DNA of 64,000 nt from Cladophialophora immunda (lineage: Eukaryota; Ascomycota; Eurotiomycetes; Chaetothyriales; Herpotrichiellaceae), in NCBI RefSeq assembly GCF_000835495.1, contig NW_015622543.1, forward strand, positions 3,894,619 to 3,958,618, written 5' to 3'. The translations under genes and the position numbers were made by a program. Below are positions 1 to 11,843 of this stretch, piece by piece. A model generated the notes under the pieces. That model did no database searches. It was not told where the DNA came from and was given only the letters and a program-made list of their open reading frames with translations. Position 1 is the first letter of the stretch; each line of letters starts with the position of its first letter.

Positions 1-1421
1 GTCGCATCGGCACTATATTTCGGGTGGCTCCTTGGTGCATACCCATGGAACGTCATCCTCCAACGCTACCCCATCGGCCGAACGATTGGATATATGCTTT
101 TCATCTGGGGTGCTGTCTGCATGCTTCAAGCCGCTGTCTTTAACTTTTCTGGCTTCTTTGCTATTCGCTTCTTCTTGGGGATGGTGGAGGGTTGTATATC
201 ACCAGCTTTCGTCCTGCTGACCTCTATGCTATGGACGAGAGAAGAACAAGCACTCCGAACGTCCTTTTGGCTGTCGACAAACGGAGTTTCCTCGATCCTT
301 GGTGCCTTGCTTGCGTACGGAAGCGGCCATGCAGCTCATCTTGCGGTCCCCAACTGGAAGTTGATCTATTTGGTAGGCTATCCTTTCAACGGCTGACCTG
401 CGTGGTACTGACGTCTAGTAGATTGTCGGAGCTATGACATTCTTCTGGGGCTTCGTCATCGTTCTCTACTTACCCGACGGAGCTCATAACGCCAAGATGT
501 TGACAGAATATGAACGAATGGTGGCTGTCTGGCGTGTGTCGAAGAATCAGATGGGCATCAAACACCACAAAATTGTTCGCGGCCACATCAAGGAGGCACT
601 GCTCGACCCAAAGACCTACCTCGTCATACTCATGGGTACTTGCACGGGGATTTTGAACGGCGCCGTGGCAAACTTCTTTTCTGCTTTGATCAAGGGCTTC
701 GGGTTCGATGCGCTCCGAACGACTCTGCTTCAGACGCCCGGTGGCGCCTTTGAAATCATTGGGTGTATGGGCTTTGGCTGGGTGGCGACCAAGAAGAATC
801 TTTTGGGCATCACCATCATCAGTGAGTGAAGTTTCTGCTCCCCGAACTGGCGTAGCTAATCCCTCTGCACTCCTCAGTTTCATGCCTGCCCGGAATTGCC
901 GGCTTGATTGGTCTCTTGACCGTCAACATCAAACATCGATATGGGCTGGTAGCTTGTTGCTGGCTACAAAACGTCCTTGGAGCGCCTATTATCCTGGGAT
1001 GGACTCTGCCAGGTGTCAATGTGGCAGGGCATACCAAGAGAACTGCCGTCGTCGGAATCTTCTTCGTGTAGGTGGCTCTCTTTGCTTTCTCGGCACGACG
1101 CAGGATCCTGCATGGATGAGTCCTAGGGAAATGGCCAGCTAACACGGACACAACGTTAGATTCTATTGTGCCGGAAACATCGCAGGCCCACACCTGTTCA
1201 CACCCTCCGAAGCGCCTCGATATTTCACCGCTATCAAAGGATTACTGGGCACCTACTGCGCGCTCTGCTTCCTGCAAGTCATCTACACGGCCTTGTGTTA
1301 CTTTGACAACAGGGCGCGCGATGCCAAGGGCCTCCACGCCGAGAGGCAGCAAGAAGAGCTGCTGGAGGGCTTTGAAGATCTCACGGATAAGCAGAACTTG
1401 CATTTCAGGTACAAGATTTGA
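1..1421 (+). CDS. MFS transporter, allantoate permease (Dal5/ACS) family, 5'-truncated
   Basis: Membrane carrier of the anion:cation symporter group (allantoate, nicotinate, pantothenate and related anions); the substrate cannot be told. The N-terminal end lies outside the window. Spliced reading: exons 1-372, 422-821, 878-1067, 1160-1421, giving introns 373-421, 822-877 and 1068-1159, each GT..AG and each restoring frame. Hydrophobic segments start with LFIWGAVCMLQAAVFNFSGF, followed by the family-typical RFFLGMVEGCISPAF, then PNWKLIYLIVGAMTFFWGF across the first junction. The C-terminal part has PGIAGLIGLL, the GWTLPGVNVAGHTKR loop, and a charged tail ending in LHFRYKI, the usual short cytoplasmic ending. 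No gene lies close downstream. Family assignment is firm. Confidence 0.9.
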
Positions 1422-1780
1422 ATGGAAGTTGACCAGTTGGGGTGAATGGACTGAGGACCAAGCTGTGACGGTCGCGTATCGCTGCGGCAAACATCGAATC
1501 CGCCTTGGCTAACATCGGCATCCGAGAGAGAGGTTGGTATATAGAGTGCATGGAATCGGATATGTGATTTACCTCGTACGAGAAGCCTGTTCGTTGATCC
1601 AATTCGGCTCTTTGGTGAGTATTTCTCGGTCGTTGGGAAGGCCCCGATCCTACGATAAGGAAATGGAATGGGTGAAGTCGATATTCAGATCGGAGATCAG
1701 GGAGCGAGCCAAACCGAGCTTGCTCACCTGTTCGTGCACAGGATGTACCCGACGACTTCAGTCGACATTCTATACCTCGC

Positions 1781-1829
1781 CCCTTCTGTCTGTCTGTCTA
1801 TCTGTCCCTCCCTCCCTCCCTTCCTCCAG
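1781..1829. repeat. Pyrimidine tract (TCTG/CTCC repeats)
   Basis: A run of TCTG units is followed by CTCC/CCTT units, all pyrimidine on the plus strand apart from the G of TCTG. It is a typical fungal promoter-like or slippage-derived CT tract, but no gene start lies just downstream. Confidence 0.8.
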
Positions 1830-2049
1830 ACTTCATCCTGATGTTCTTCCCCCCTTCTCGTCCTGCCTATGCACGGGTGTGATGAAGGTAGTTGATTTTC
1901 CCAACTCATATATCTCTTTCCAACCGGTGTCTTGTGCACTCCAATGAGAGACACGCACCCACCATCAAGCGACATCGCTCTCACGTCCTGGGCCGCAGAC
2001 GCCCTAGTGGATTCGATATACACGCAACGCGTCCCAGGTCGTCTCGAGT

Positions 2050-2082
2050 GTGCTAGCTGCCTAGCTACCTAGCTAGCTTGAG
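2050..2082. repeat. CTAGCT-rich short repeat
   Basis: Four copies of the palindromic core CTAG occur in about 30 bp (GCTAGCTGCCTAGCTACCTA and onward). This is simple-sequence DNA with local self-complementarity. No function is visible. Confidence 0.6.
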
Positions 2083-4368
2083 TAGCTGGTCGGAACTATC
2101 GTGCCACCAGCCACTGTTTTCTTGGTCGGAGGACACGTCAGTTTCCAGATGGGCTGAGGCCCTGGCCCCCTGGGCCATCGAGACGAGGAGAGACCCGTGA
2201 ACTTGGTTGTCTGCTATTCCCAGTCGCGAACTTGCCTTTCTGATGCTGTGAGCAGATGATGTTGCATTTTGCATTTCATGGCCTGTGCGAGACAGCATAG
2301 ACTAACTCTCTGGCTCTGCTCAGGGGGAGGCATCTGTGCCCCGTTAGCTGGGGCTGGCGTCGCTTTATGATCGCCGCGGTAATAGGCATGGGGTCATGTT
2401 GAACATGACACCGCCAACGATCCCGACCCATTTATTGAGCGACGGCTTAAGACAGGGAGAATCCGAGTGCCATGACCATCTTTCTTACCTTGGCCCCTCC
2501 CTCAAGGCGACGGACGGCATTCGTTACCTTTAACGGGGCTCTGAGTTCGGACTCCTTTCCACACCTCGAGTGCGAAGAGAAAGGGTGGTGAGAGCAGGGA
2601 CACGGAACTCAGACACATCCCGAATGGCTACAGAGGGTCCTTCTGACGTCTGGGGGAGGCTCTGCATGGTGCGATCCGAACAGGAGTCAGCGGTGGCGAA
2701 GAGGCTGCCGTGGTATCTTCTCCTTTGGACTGTTATTTCTTGGAGGGCAGCAGCAGGAACGCAGGACGGTGGGGATCGTCGCCTCCTTTTAGTAACGGGT
2801 TCCCTTCCGAGAGTGTCTGAAGCTCTCACCTGTCCCCTTGACAAAGCCCCTATCTCACAGTCCTCAGCGGAAATAGCTTGCGGAGCTTGTCACCGTGGGG
2901 AATTGGCAACATCTGTGGGTGCCGTAAGCATATCGCCGACTTAAAGCCTTGTGAGACTGGCGGGGGCACAAAGGAGGGAGAAAAGGAACACACCATTCTC
3001 AGCCCCGCCTCGATGGCCCAAGTAAGCAAGAGCGCCTCCATCCTGTGTCAGTCGGCCAGTTGTCGAGTTGGGTGGTGTCCTGCAAACCGTAGTTGTTCTG
3101 GCCACTGGACCTACCACTGTAATGTAGGAGCGACTCCACTGCGGACGAGCATGTGGAATTGTCCCGGCTTGGCCAGAATCGACTCTAGTCCGAGCAGAAA
3201 TCCTCGTGGCCCTTGGTGAGTGTTTGAAGGAAGCCTGGTGGAAATAGTTTTGGCTATGTTGGGTTGATAAAGGGGGTTTCAGAGGATGAGAAGGATGGTT
3301 TTCTTTCTAGCCGAAATCTAGCAGCCGATACCTTCTCAGCTGGGTTGGCGGGATGATCCAACGGATTCGAAAGGAACAACGACGCAACGACCGTCACTTT
3401 CCCCTGCGATGAGGATTGTTGTAGGATCTTAGACTATACCAGGTGATAAATCCCCGCCCGAAATGACCTGGCCGGCACCGTCGAGGTTCTTTCAGGGTCT
3501 TGACCCCTGCGTACAAGTAGGTGGGTGGAGGCCCAGGGGGATGGGAGAGAAACGTCAGCACAGCTACCCACTCGTTCGAGGGGAGTCTCAAGGCGGACAT
3601 CAACCTGCACGGCAAAGTATAAGACGAGGCCGTGGGCTGCTGGGGGAGGGGTAGCCGACATCGCTAGGGAGGTTGCGAGGGATCCATGGTCCAGGAGGGT
3701 AAGGCTGTCCCAGGCACGCACGCCCAACATCAATCAGCAAAGCTAGGAGCCTGGCGTGCAGATCTCCTGGGACGAAGGCGATGACAAAGACGGAGACTAC
3801 GAGTACCTTCCTGTTGAGCACATTTCTCCGGAAGCCAGCTGCGTGGGATGAAGTCCATACCTGATGATCGCCCTGGACGGGTGCAGCATGCATTCTCCGG
3901 TGACAAAGCATTCATTAGAATATGCGTGTCATTTGAAGTGGATGTTAATATTTAATGAGTCCCCCCGCTTCCGGCGCGGGGATTGCCCGATTGGGAAATC
4001 CTCACCTTCCCGCTTCCCGACCACTTTTCCCATCGGCCGCTTCGCCCGCCTCTGCCACAACAACAACAAACAGTGGAGTCCGCAAAAGGCGGCTTCCAGA
4101 TGCAACGACAACTGCTGGACCCTCTGGCACGGCATTACATTACATGCAACGGCGCTCGCTGAGAAATGTCTTAGCAAGCAACGTAATCAGTGGGTTTTTG
4201 CTTACCCCCGGGAGGGACCCAAGTCTCCTCCGGCCGGGCGACTTGCTTGACTTTCCCGCCCAACTATCCTGCCCCATGGCGTCGACGTCGCGCCAAAAGT
4301 CTCGAGGCTCCAGCTCCATCGAAAACACGCAATCCGGCCGACGGACTGAGTCGGAAGCGGTCCATTGG

Positions 4369-4400
4369 ACATACGTACATACATACATGCATGCATGCAG
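4369..4400. repeat. (CATA)n/(CATG)n microsatellite
   Basis: Four-base units ACAT, then GCAT, repeat over about 32 bp. Alternating purine/pyrimidine makes it a short tetranucleotide microsatellite. Confidence 0.85.
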
Positions 4401-5219
4401 GTAAAGTACGCCTTCCGGATGGGTGAAATGGTAAAAGGCCTCGTTTCGGTCTAGAGATGTGGGCACGGTGTTGCATATGCTTTTTACGAAAGAAGACAAG
4501 AGGCCGTGGGGTCGCAATCGTCCATACGAAACAGGGCTTCGCAGCTTGCTTGGACACTCCCAAACGGGGTTCTCCACGTAGCCTCGAGCCTTTTTTTTGC
4601 CCCGAGGAGCATAGCATCCACGTCTGTCAGAGTGACTTCGCGCGGGTTTTTTTTCGTAAGCCGTACCCTGAGTAGTGTTGTTTCCCCGTCACCGAAGGGA
4701 AAGAGACTTCCCGACGGGCGGCCAGCAAAGAATGGGCTCCAGAGCCAACTGTGCTCGAAGTGGGAATGTCACTGGGATGGGGACCTTTGCATATAATGGC
4801 AGGACAGAAACGAATACTCCGTCGCAGCCAAGGGCACTTGTTTAAAAAGGGCCACTAAGCCCCTTTTAACAAAGAATCAGTAGCAGTCGATTGGCCGTGC
4901 GGAGTATCCACCGAGTCCCCGATCTGACCTGGTTGGTGTTGGTGCTCGAACTATTACTAGTTATGTACCCTAAGCTACCTAGACGTAATCTAGATCCCCT
5001 TTTCCCCTTGTGTCTTCCCCGGATGTATCGTGGGAAGGGACCAAACCTCAGATGCGGCAGGGGGCGTGTGTGTTGCTTACCAAAACCATTACTAAAACAT
5101 TTTTCTCTTTCTTTGTTTGGCCTTGGACTGGAGACATTGCAGCCTTGGGAGTTGCAAGGGATCTGTGCTGCATTTGTCTTGCGGATGAGATATAGCTGCT
5201 CGGCAAAAGGTTCTGTGAG

Positions 5220-5221
<2 letters not shown>

Positions 5222-5253
<32 letters not shown>

Positions 5254-5274
5254 TGTGTGTGTGTGAGTGTGTGT
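5222..5274. repeat. Compound (GA)n-(GT)n microsatellite
   Basis: About 14 GA units run directly into about 12 GT units with one interruption. It is the longest simple repeat in the window and likely length-polymorphic. Confidence 0.95.
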
Positions 5275-5562
5275 TCTTGGACCTTTCCGGTGTGTGTAGT
5301 GGCCGACAGAGCTGTTGGCGGAAGAGTAGGAAACGAGCAAATGCTGGGAAGCACTCTCACAGATTCTACAAGGTATGGTAATCAGCCCGTGCAGATGCGG
5401 TCCCATTGCGGGTCACGCATGTCCCAGCTACAAGAACTGCGTCCCCCATATACCCATTCTGATCCCTGTGTATGACCAAACTGCTTTGAACGATAAATGC
5501 TCCTAGCCGAGCATCGTTTGTTCGAACGTGCACACAGGACAACCCGACAACAGCGGGGGGGC

Positions 5563-6132
5563 TCACGGCTGCTTCGCCGCCGCCAGGTCGTGCAGATCTT
5601 CCTCCGCCCCAACTTTCAGACCATCGCCGATCCGCTGTGCCTTGTCCTGCGCCATGCCCGTCCTGCCTTGCAACGCTTCGTTCACACTGTCGCTCAATGA
5701 CTGTCCACCGCTGCTGATCTCGGGTAGACTGTAAGCCCCCGTGGAGACTTTGGAAGCGGGCATCTTCCCCCCAACGTCGCGGTCCACCGAAGTCTTGGAG
5801 CCGTAGTTGGACTTCTGTTCGTCAATGGTATTTCTGACGTGGGTTCAAGAAGGACATGTCAGTGAGTGGACAGACGAGTGTTTTCCGAGGGGTCGGCGTG
5901 GGTGACGGTCAAGGGAGCCCGAATGCTACTTTTCACTTCTGGTCCCACCCTCATTACACGATGCCATCCTCTGGACTCTTGGGAGTATATAGAATCCCTT
6001 GATAGAGTTGGACTAAGAGGACAGCCATGCTCAGAGATCAAAAGGGGGGACTTACTGTGTGATCCCGTGCTGATTCGCGTCGAGTGACGCTGGGTCGAAC
6101 TGGGCCGAGTGGTCACGTTTCGAATCTGTCAT
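5563..6132 (-). CDS. Small hydrophilic conserved-looking protein, spliced (115 aa)
   Basis: Two exons, 6132-6056 and 5833-5563, are joined over a GT..AG intron (6055-5834) with a perfect GTAAGT donor; the join restores frame. The product starts MTDSKRDHSAQFDPASLDAN and ends in DLHDLAAAKQP. It is small, acidic, rich in Gly/Ser/Asp/Gln, with no signal peptide or membrane segment, and the second half (SLSDSVNEALQGRTGMAQDK) looks amphipathic. The composition resembles hydrophilin/stress-type proteins of filamentous fungi, but I do not recognise the family. The gene stands alone in a gene-poor region. The start was chosen because it is the only ATG in frame before the splice site and the reading after it is clearly protein-like. 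Confidence 0.7.
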
Positions 6133-6322
6133 GGCGGATGCGAAGGCGGAGAGTCGGATTTGAACGAAAGCAGCTTGGAATAGGCCTTGTCTCTTCTGCC
6201 TGAGGAGTAATTGGCTGGATGGGATACTCACGGTGTTTGTACAAGGAAAGGTCGACGTGTACCTTGAGAAGTGTATTCTTAGGCCCCCCTTCCAGCGACC
6301 CGCAAAATGACATCATATGACC

Positions 6323-7010
6323 TCACAACGCACCCCAGGGGGGCATAAGGGAGTTCAGCCTTGTCAGCCTCGCCAGGTGAATAAAGTCGACGACAGGTGC
6401 TCCTTGTCCACCACTGTCACCGTGGCACAAATTAGAAGCCTGCCGACCTGGTCGAGCACGTGCCCTGTATGCCTCCAATGAATTTTTCCAGTGGCCACTT
6501 CGTCTTGTGTCTTCATCGAGAAGGAAAGTCTCTGGGCATATGAGATATTCGACAAGTGACTCTGCCCGCTCATTGTCTTTCCTGAGCCACATAAATCGAC
6601 CCTCAAACTTGGATAGGTATGTATCAGGAGTATTACCCGGACCTTGGCCTTCTAACAATTCAGTTTCCACTTCAGGCCCAACCCGGTCTTGCACCGCATC
6701 GAATATGGGCAGCCATGTCGATGAAGGCTTGCTCCATCGCCTGCAACTTTTCCTCGACCTCGTGTGGCTCGACAGTGCGTACAGGTGCTTCGGCTGCTGC
6801 ATTGGCTTGGGCAAAGGAGGCAGTTCTTTGCCGAATATTCGAGCAGCCCAAATGGCGAAATGGAGACGTTCGCAAGATCGAAAGGTTCATCTCGTAGCGT
6901 TCAAAGTCGCGCTTTGGTGTCCAACCGCAGAGTGACGCCTGTAACTCCAGACATTGTTGTCCGGCGTGGAGACACGAAGCTAGAGGTTTGGTGATGGTGC
7001 AGCTACTCAA
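6323..7010 (-). pseudogene. Frameshifted ORF pair, possible gene relic
   Basis: Two overlapping minus-strand frames read as one protein if a single base shift is allowed near 6700. The upstream frame ends with EKLQAMEQAFIDMAAHI and the downstream frame continues PIFDAVQDRVGPEVETELLE through YLSKFEGRFMWLRKDNERAE and a basic YRARARPGRQ. No GT..AG intron explains the switch. No family is recognised. It could be a decayed gene, a sequence error, or chance; nothing nearby gives context. Confidence 0.3.
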
Positions 7011-10000
7011 AGATGGGCAGGCGGCGATGACAAGAATAGAACCTCATGGTGTGGCCCAAGAAAAACAGCCCAGCTGCAGGATGGCAACTAGTCCACTGCC
7101 AAGTCCTTGCCCTAGGGAAAATATCATCGGGGCAAGACGATGGGAGCCATTGTTCGCCCGACGACCGACGTTTCTGCACAGCCCGGTCTCTCTCGTGGCA
7201 GCTGGTTCGAGTTCCCGGCCGCCATAATCGGCTCCGAGTGTGGACAACCAAGAGATCTCTTCTGCCTACACGCTCGAAAAATGCACACCAGGCAGCCCGC
7301 CGTCGCAGACACTACACTCTGACTCCGCCACAGCCTGGAATATACTGTATCTCACGGAATGTATTTTTCCTGGTACATGGTTGTATCTGTAATATTTTGT
7401 GGCCCCACACGACATCGTCCGGGTCTAGTATGCCAGAAATCCAAGGGCGAAAAGGGCATTTTGACAAATCGAAAAATCGACACCGCGGAATGGAAGAAAA
7501 GGTCTCGGTCGGTCTATTTGTCCCACCGCCCTGCCGACCCAGGGAAGCAGAATCGAACCAAAGAAAAACGGGCGATTTCTCAGAGGGCCGTCGGAGCATC
7601 ACGTGGTTTTCCCGTCCCGTGCGACTACGGAACCGAAGGTGACGGGAGGATATATTGCCGAAAGTGTAAGTACCTCCTTGTGGCAACCGACCAGGACATG
7701 CTTATTAGTTCCTCGACGCCAGTGGGGGAAAACGGGCAGGCTACTTCGTACTCCGTACTACTGTAACAGCCAGGTTGTTGCCCAGCCATCTCCTCGTTCT
7801 CGTCAGACGTCCCGAGCATCCACTCGGCACCTGCTCTTCGCAACCTAGTCCAATGCGGCTCCCGACGAGCAGCTTCTATGCAAGGTACCCCGGATTGTGT
7901 CCGTTTAGCTTACGCGTAACGGGTTGCTCATGAAAGATTCTAGACAACGGCACCATCCCATGTACCTTGTGTAGTCAGCAGTATTCAAGCTTTGCTAAGC
8001 TTTGGAGCACGCTTGAACAATACACCGGCACCACCATCCCGGCCGAGAGGACCGGTGTTCACCTGAGCCTCGAGGGTGAAGCCTCGATCCGGTTGGCCAA
8101 CGCAGGAGGGGAGCAAGGCTGATGCGACGCGGGTGGAAGGGGGATGTGGTCAAGGCTAGTCGAGAGGTCCCGCGAGGTTGTCAAAATGCCGGAATGCTCC
8201 TCGCCATTCGCTGCGACGGTGATGAGCTGGAGCCTTGTTTGCAAAGATTCTGCTTTCCAGTTCCGGTAAGACAGAAGTCTATTTGCTGTCTGGTCAAGAG
8301 CAGCGAGGCCCAAGATATCACTGTGTAGCTTAGAGAGATAGAGGTAGAGATACCTTGGTGCAGAGCTCCGGTGAGGTAGTCTGACTCAGGCCACTGAAAT
8401 AAATCTCCTGTTTCATGGGTACTAGTTACCATCACCCTGCTGGCCGTCGGGGGATCGACTCTATACCGAGACGTTAGATCTGGGGGCGCGGCGAAGTTGT
8501 AGATCCGTGCGGTAGGAACGCATAGCTCCAATCCTCGCGGGTCGCTTGCAAGGGTTCTTTCTAGTGTAAAGTCCTTTGGAGAGGCCTGGGGGCGCTCCCG
8601 GTGGCCTTTAGTTGGTGGTGAGCAATCAACGGAGTATAGTTGACCTAGTTTTCCACACAAAGCCTTGCACAAATGTTGTGGGCACTAGGATGCCTGTAGT
8701 CAGCGAGCACAAACAGTTAGCTTCCCGAGATGATATCGATGTACCTCGTATGTCCTATAGAACAGAACTGGTTAGATCAGGTCTCTCCCGCATTTACTTC
8801 GCCATACGCGTAGTAACAAGGTTCCGCTCTGTATTGGATAATATAGTATAACTAGTCGGCAAATTTCGATGCTGATCCGCTCCCCTAAGCTTCGCTGATG
8901 TGGATTCATGTCAGATCTTGCTCTTCTCGGTGGCTCCTTGTTGAACCACTAGTTCGTCTCAGTGCCGCTAGAAGGGTCTCAACCGGGTCTGCTGCGGGTA
9001 TAAGGCTGTTACGACCGATGGCCGACGAGCACTGGGAGTCGAAAACAACTGGGGAGACAGGCTATCACGATGGAAAATAGGCCTATTCAAGTGGGGAGGG
9101 ATCCGGCCCTGAGTGGGGGATAAATGCATAGGTCGTATGCTCTTTCGTTCCCATCCGTTTCGTCTGGGGACCAGAAACACATGGGTGCCTGGGCTCCTCT
9201 TCGCCCCGTGGAAATGTCAGCATTCCCATGATCCGCTGCGTACGCTAGACACTGGGTCTGTGGCTATAGTAAATTATAGTAAATTTCCAAACTGACATGG
9301 ATATTGCTTAGCGAACTTGGGCGGATGGTACAAGCCCATGCAGTCAGCGTCAAACTAGCATGCGGTCCTGGCAGTAGGGATGCTTGTCAGGAAATGGTCC
9401 CTAACGAGCAAGCCCTAGAATGTTGGAAAACCCCCTCTTCGAAGAGGACGCTCGAGGCCAGTTCGCAAAGCGGAAACGATAGGCGGAAGTGCGGCTCGCT
9501 TCAGCTGCACCAAGGCCGAGTGGCTTTGGTCTCACGCCCCGTGTCATGAGAGAAGAACTGCCCCGAAGGGAGATAGATCGCTTCGAGGCCATGGAAGCCT
9601 ACGTCCGAACACCATGTCATTCTGCCTCGCCATGGTGGTCGGGCTCCAGAAGCCGGGTAGCAATGCAATGACTAAGAAATTTGAAGAAGATGGCGGCTGA
9701 CAAAGAATCCGGCGTGAAGTCTGTGGACAGTCTGACCAGTTGGATCCGGAGGCCAGCAAGCTGGTTGCTGGCCAAGTGGCGTCCTCGTATGCATGGCGTG
9801 CAGAATACCTCCAGGTCCGCCGTCGAGGCTAGGGAGGAAGTGGACGTGCCGCAATGAGAACTATCGGGGAATATGGGCAGTGATTGGCCGACGAGTAAGC
9901 CCAGGGGCCGGATGATATGAGACCAACGAGAAGGAATCGTTTATGGGCGCCATGGTGTACGTAGTTTGTCGCGGATATTTTGCTGCTTCAAGATGGAGAA

Positions 10001-10322
10001 ACTGGAGCGCCCATCTCGCCTCTACCACCAACATCCCGCAACCAATCAGGCGCATTTTCTTCTTCTCAAAAACGGGAATAGTGTGGTACAGCTGCCGGCA
10101 CACCCTTGCCGATTGGGTCGAGCCCTTTAGGCCCTGGCGGTTATCGCCGTTTCAATGCTGTGGGAGATCCTGCCTCCTCAGATTTGACTTGGTCGCCGCT
10201 AGTCAGAAGGTCGCCTGTGCAAAGGGTCATGGTCGATGGGGCTCAGGGATGAGTAATATCGGAGAGCAGCCGTAGGCACATCCCCTCTCAAGGCTCTATA
10301 TACCCGAGGACAACGATACATT
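7011..10322. other. 3.3 kb without a supported gene
   Basis: Several medium ORFs exist: plus strand 7046-7642, 198 aa, and minus strand 8181-8672, 163 aa. None shows a domain, splice continuity or fungal codon bias. A direct repeat TATAGTAAAT occurs twice around 9260-9285. Sequence just before 10323 is the likely promoter of the regulator gene. No mobile element or RNA gene was found. Confidence 0.5.
10297..10302 (+). promoter_or_regulatory. TATA-like element before the regulator gene
   Basis: TATATA sits 21 bp before the first ATG (10323) but 87 bp before the next in-frame ATG (10389). A TATA-driven transcript would normally begin 30 bp or more downstream, which favours translation from 10389. 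Confidence 0.35.
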
Positions 10323-11843
10323 ATGATCCAACAGGGAAGGGACAAGTCATCCCGTCGCTATAAACCAGCACCACAGCCAGCCGACAGCATGTCCAACTCA
10401 AAATCGGAGGGGAGGGTGTTTACCTTTGTAGACTATGACATTAACCGACGCGGAGTCACCGAGACAGCACGGGCGCATTTGATGAAAGATCGGGTGAGGT
10501 CCAAGAGAGAGGCCAGATCAGAATGGGTGTCTCGAAACCAGTTCTCGCCGTTGCGATGGATGCGGCCAAAAGAGGAAAATGCAGGGCCAAATCCAGAGGC
10601 CACGGATGCGGCGCTCTCCCAGTCTAGCGAATCAGGCCGGGCGACCAAAAACCGCATCTCCCATTATGCAGCAGTCATCGACTTCCAGAGGGATAGTGTC
10701 ACGGTGTCGCCATTTCTAAGGAAGCCGCGCTCAGAATCACCACGTCCGAGGACAGCAATTAAACCCGAGCCACGGACCAAGCTGGAGGACCAAGACAGCA
10801 AGTCGTCTGAGCGAACTGCGGTCGACAGGAGGAAGCGACGTGCACCGTCACCGGCACCGGGGGATGACGACCCCTCAGAAGATTCCAGATTAAGCAATTC
10901 TCCCTTTCCCTTTGTCGACGCCGAATCTCCCCGCTCCAGTGCCAGTGCCTATGATGCGGAGCGTCATTCTCCGCGACTGCGCTGCAAGTCGCGCAGGGCG
11001 AGCATGGAGAGTCGATCAGAGTTCGGGTTATCCTTACTCGAAGGGCTGAAGATCGAAACCACCCCCCCTGAGCAGCAGGCGACCCTGCAAGATCGCTTTC
11101 CTGGATCCGAAGACGAGCCGCAGCGCACTGTTCTGCGAGAACTCCAACAGTCAGTCGACGGGTCGCGTCTGGCCTTGACGCCCAGCGATCGTAATTTGAT
11201 CCGGTACTTCGCGCTAAATGCAGTATCCATGCTGGGCTTGGACGTTTACCCGGAGATCGTCCAGAAACACGACCCTGTGCTCAAGCTGTTTATCCCATTT
11301 GCTGTCTCAAGCCAATGGTGTTTCGAGACCATGATACTACTCTTCAGCGCCAACCATTACCGAAAATACGGGCCACAGGCTGAGAGCGATCTGTTCGCCG
11401 CCGAGAACCACTATCTTGCCGCCCGACAGAACTTCATCCTTGCACAAACACGGCAGAGAATATCCGCGCTGGCCAATCAAAAAGACTCGAGCGATGAAGA
11501 CGTGGTGGCATTCTTGTTCCTGGCCCTGTCCGAGTACTGTGCGGGCCACCGACAAATCGGACTCATGCACTTCAAGGCATGGAAAGAATATTGTGAGATG
11601 CGCCGAGTCCTCGGCATTAGGCCGTGTGGCCTGCCCTGCAAAACCATTGTGTGGTGGTGTATCTCGGTCTTGACCGAGAGCGACGTACTGCTGGATTCGA
11701 TTATTAATCCTTCCACGAGATCTCGGGTAAGAGAAGATCCAGGGAAACTCTTCAGATATTTTGAGAGTTTCAGTGGGGAGCCGTCTGGTGAGACTGACAG
11801 CTTGTCGGTGCCGGCAAAGCTAGACAGGCGGATCACCTGTTGA
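10323..11843 (+). CDS. Fungal-specific transcription-factor-domain protein without zinc cluster (Fungal_trans_2 / tachykinin-like)
   Basis: Uninterrupted ORF of 506 codons. The N-terminus carries the FTFVDYDINRRGVTETARAH block and the basic KDRVRSKREARSEW segment seen in fungal 'tachykinin family' proteins. These lack a Zn2Cys6 finger but keep the helical regulatory domain. The middle (about residues 110-270) is Ser/Pro/Arg-rich and probably disordered. From about residue 300 the conserved domain begins, with KLFIPFAVSSQWCFETMILL followed by helices. ATG 10389 (MSNSKSEG) may be the true start because of the TATA position. The C-terminus looks short: after the TGA at 11841, other frames carry protein-like text (see findings), suggesting truncation. 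Likely nuclear; targets unknown. Confidence 0.75.
   Translation: MIQQGRDKSSRRYKPAPQPADSMSNSKSEGRVFTFVDYDINRRGVTETARAHLMKDRVRSKREARSEWVSRNQFSPLRWMRPKEENAGPNPEATDAALSQSSESGRATKNRISHYAAVIDFQRDSVTVSPFLRKPRSESPRPRTAIKPEPRTKLEDQDSKSSERTAVDRRKRRAPSPAPGDDDPSEDSRLSNSPFPFVDAESPRSSASAYDAERHSPRLRCKSRRASMESRSEFGLSLLEGLKIETTPPEQQATLQDRFPGSEDEPQRTVLRELQQSVDGSRLALTPSDRNLIRYFALNAVSMLGLDVYPEIVQKHDPVLKLFIPFAVSSQWCFETMILLFSANHYRKYGPQAESDLFAAENHYLAARQNFILAQTRQRISALANQKDSSDEDVVAFLFLALSEYCAGHRQIGLMHFKAWKEYCEMRRVLGIRPCGLPCKTIVWWCISVLTESDVLLDSIINPSTRSRVREDPGKLFRYFESFSGEPSGETDSLSVPAKLDRRITC

Larger units (their letters stand above)
1422..5562. other. 4.1 kb gene-poor intergenic stretch
   Basis: Only short ORFs without recognisable domains occur on either strand. 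Base composition is mixed, with several simple-sequence tracts listed separately. There is no transposase, tRNA or long inverted repeat that I can see. The final part may serve as 3' flank of the small minus-strand gene ending at 5563. Confidence 0.6.

Noticed and set aside
7046..7642. 198-codon plus-strand ORF
   Set aside because: No domain, mixed composition, and no fungal-type codon bias or splice context.
8181..8672. 163-codon minus-strand ORF
   Set aside because: Some stretches look protein-like (YLTGALHQGIS), but there is no recognisable family or supporting neighbour.
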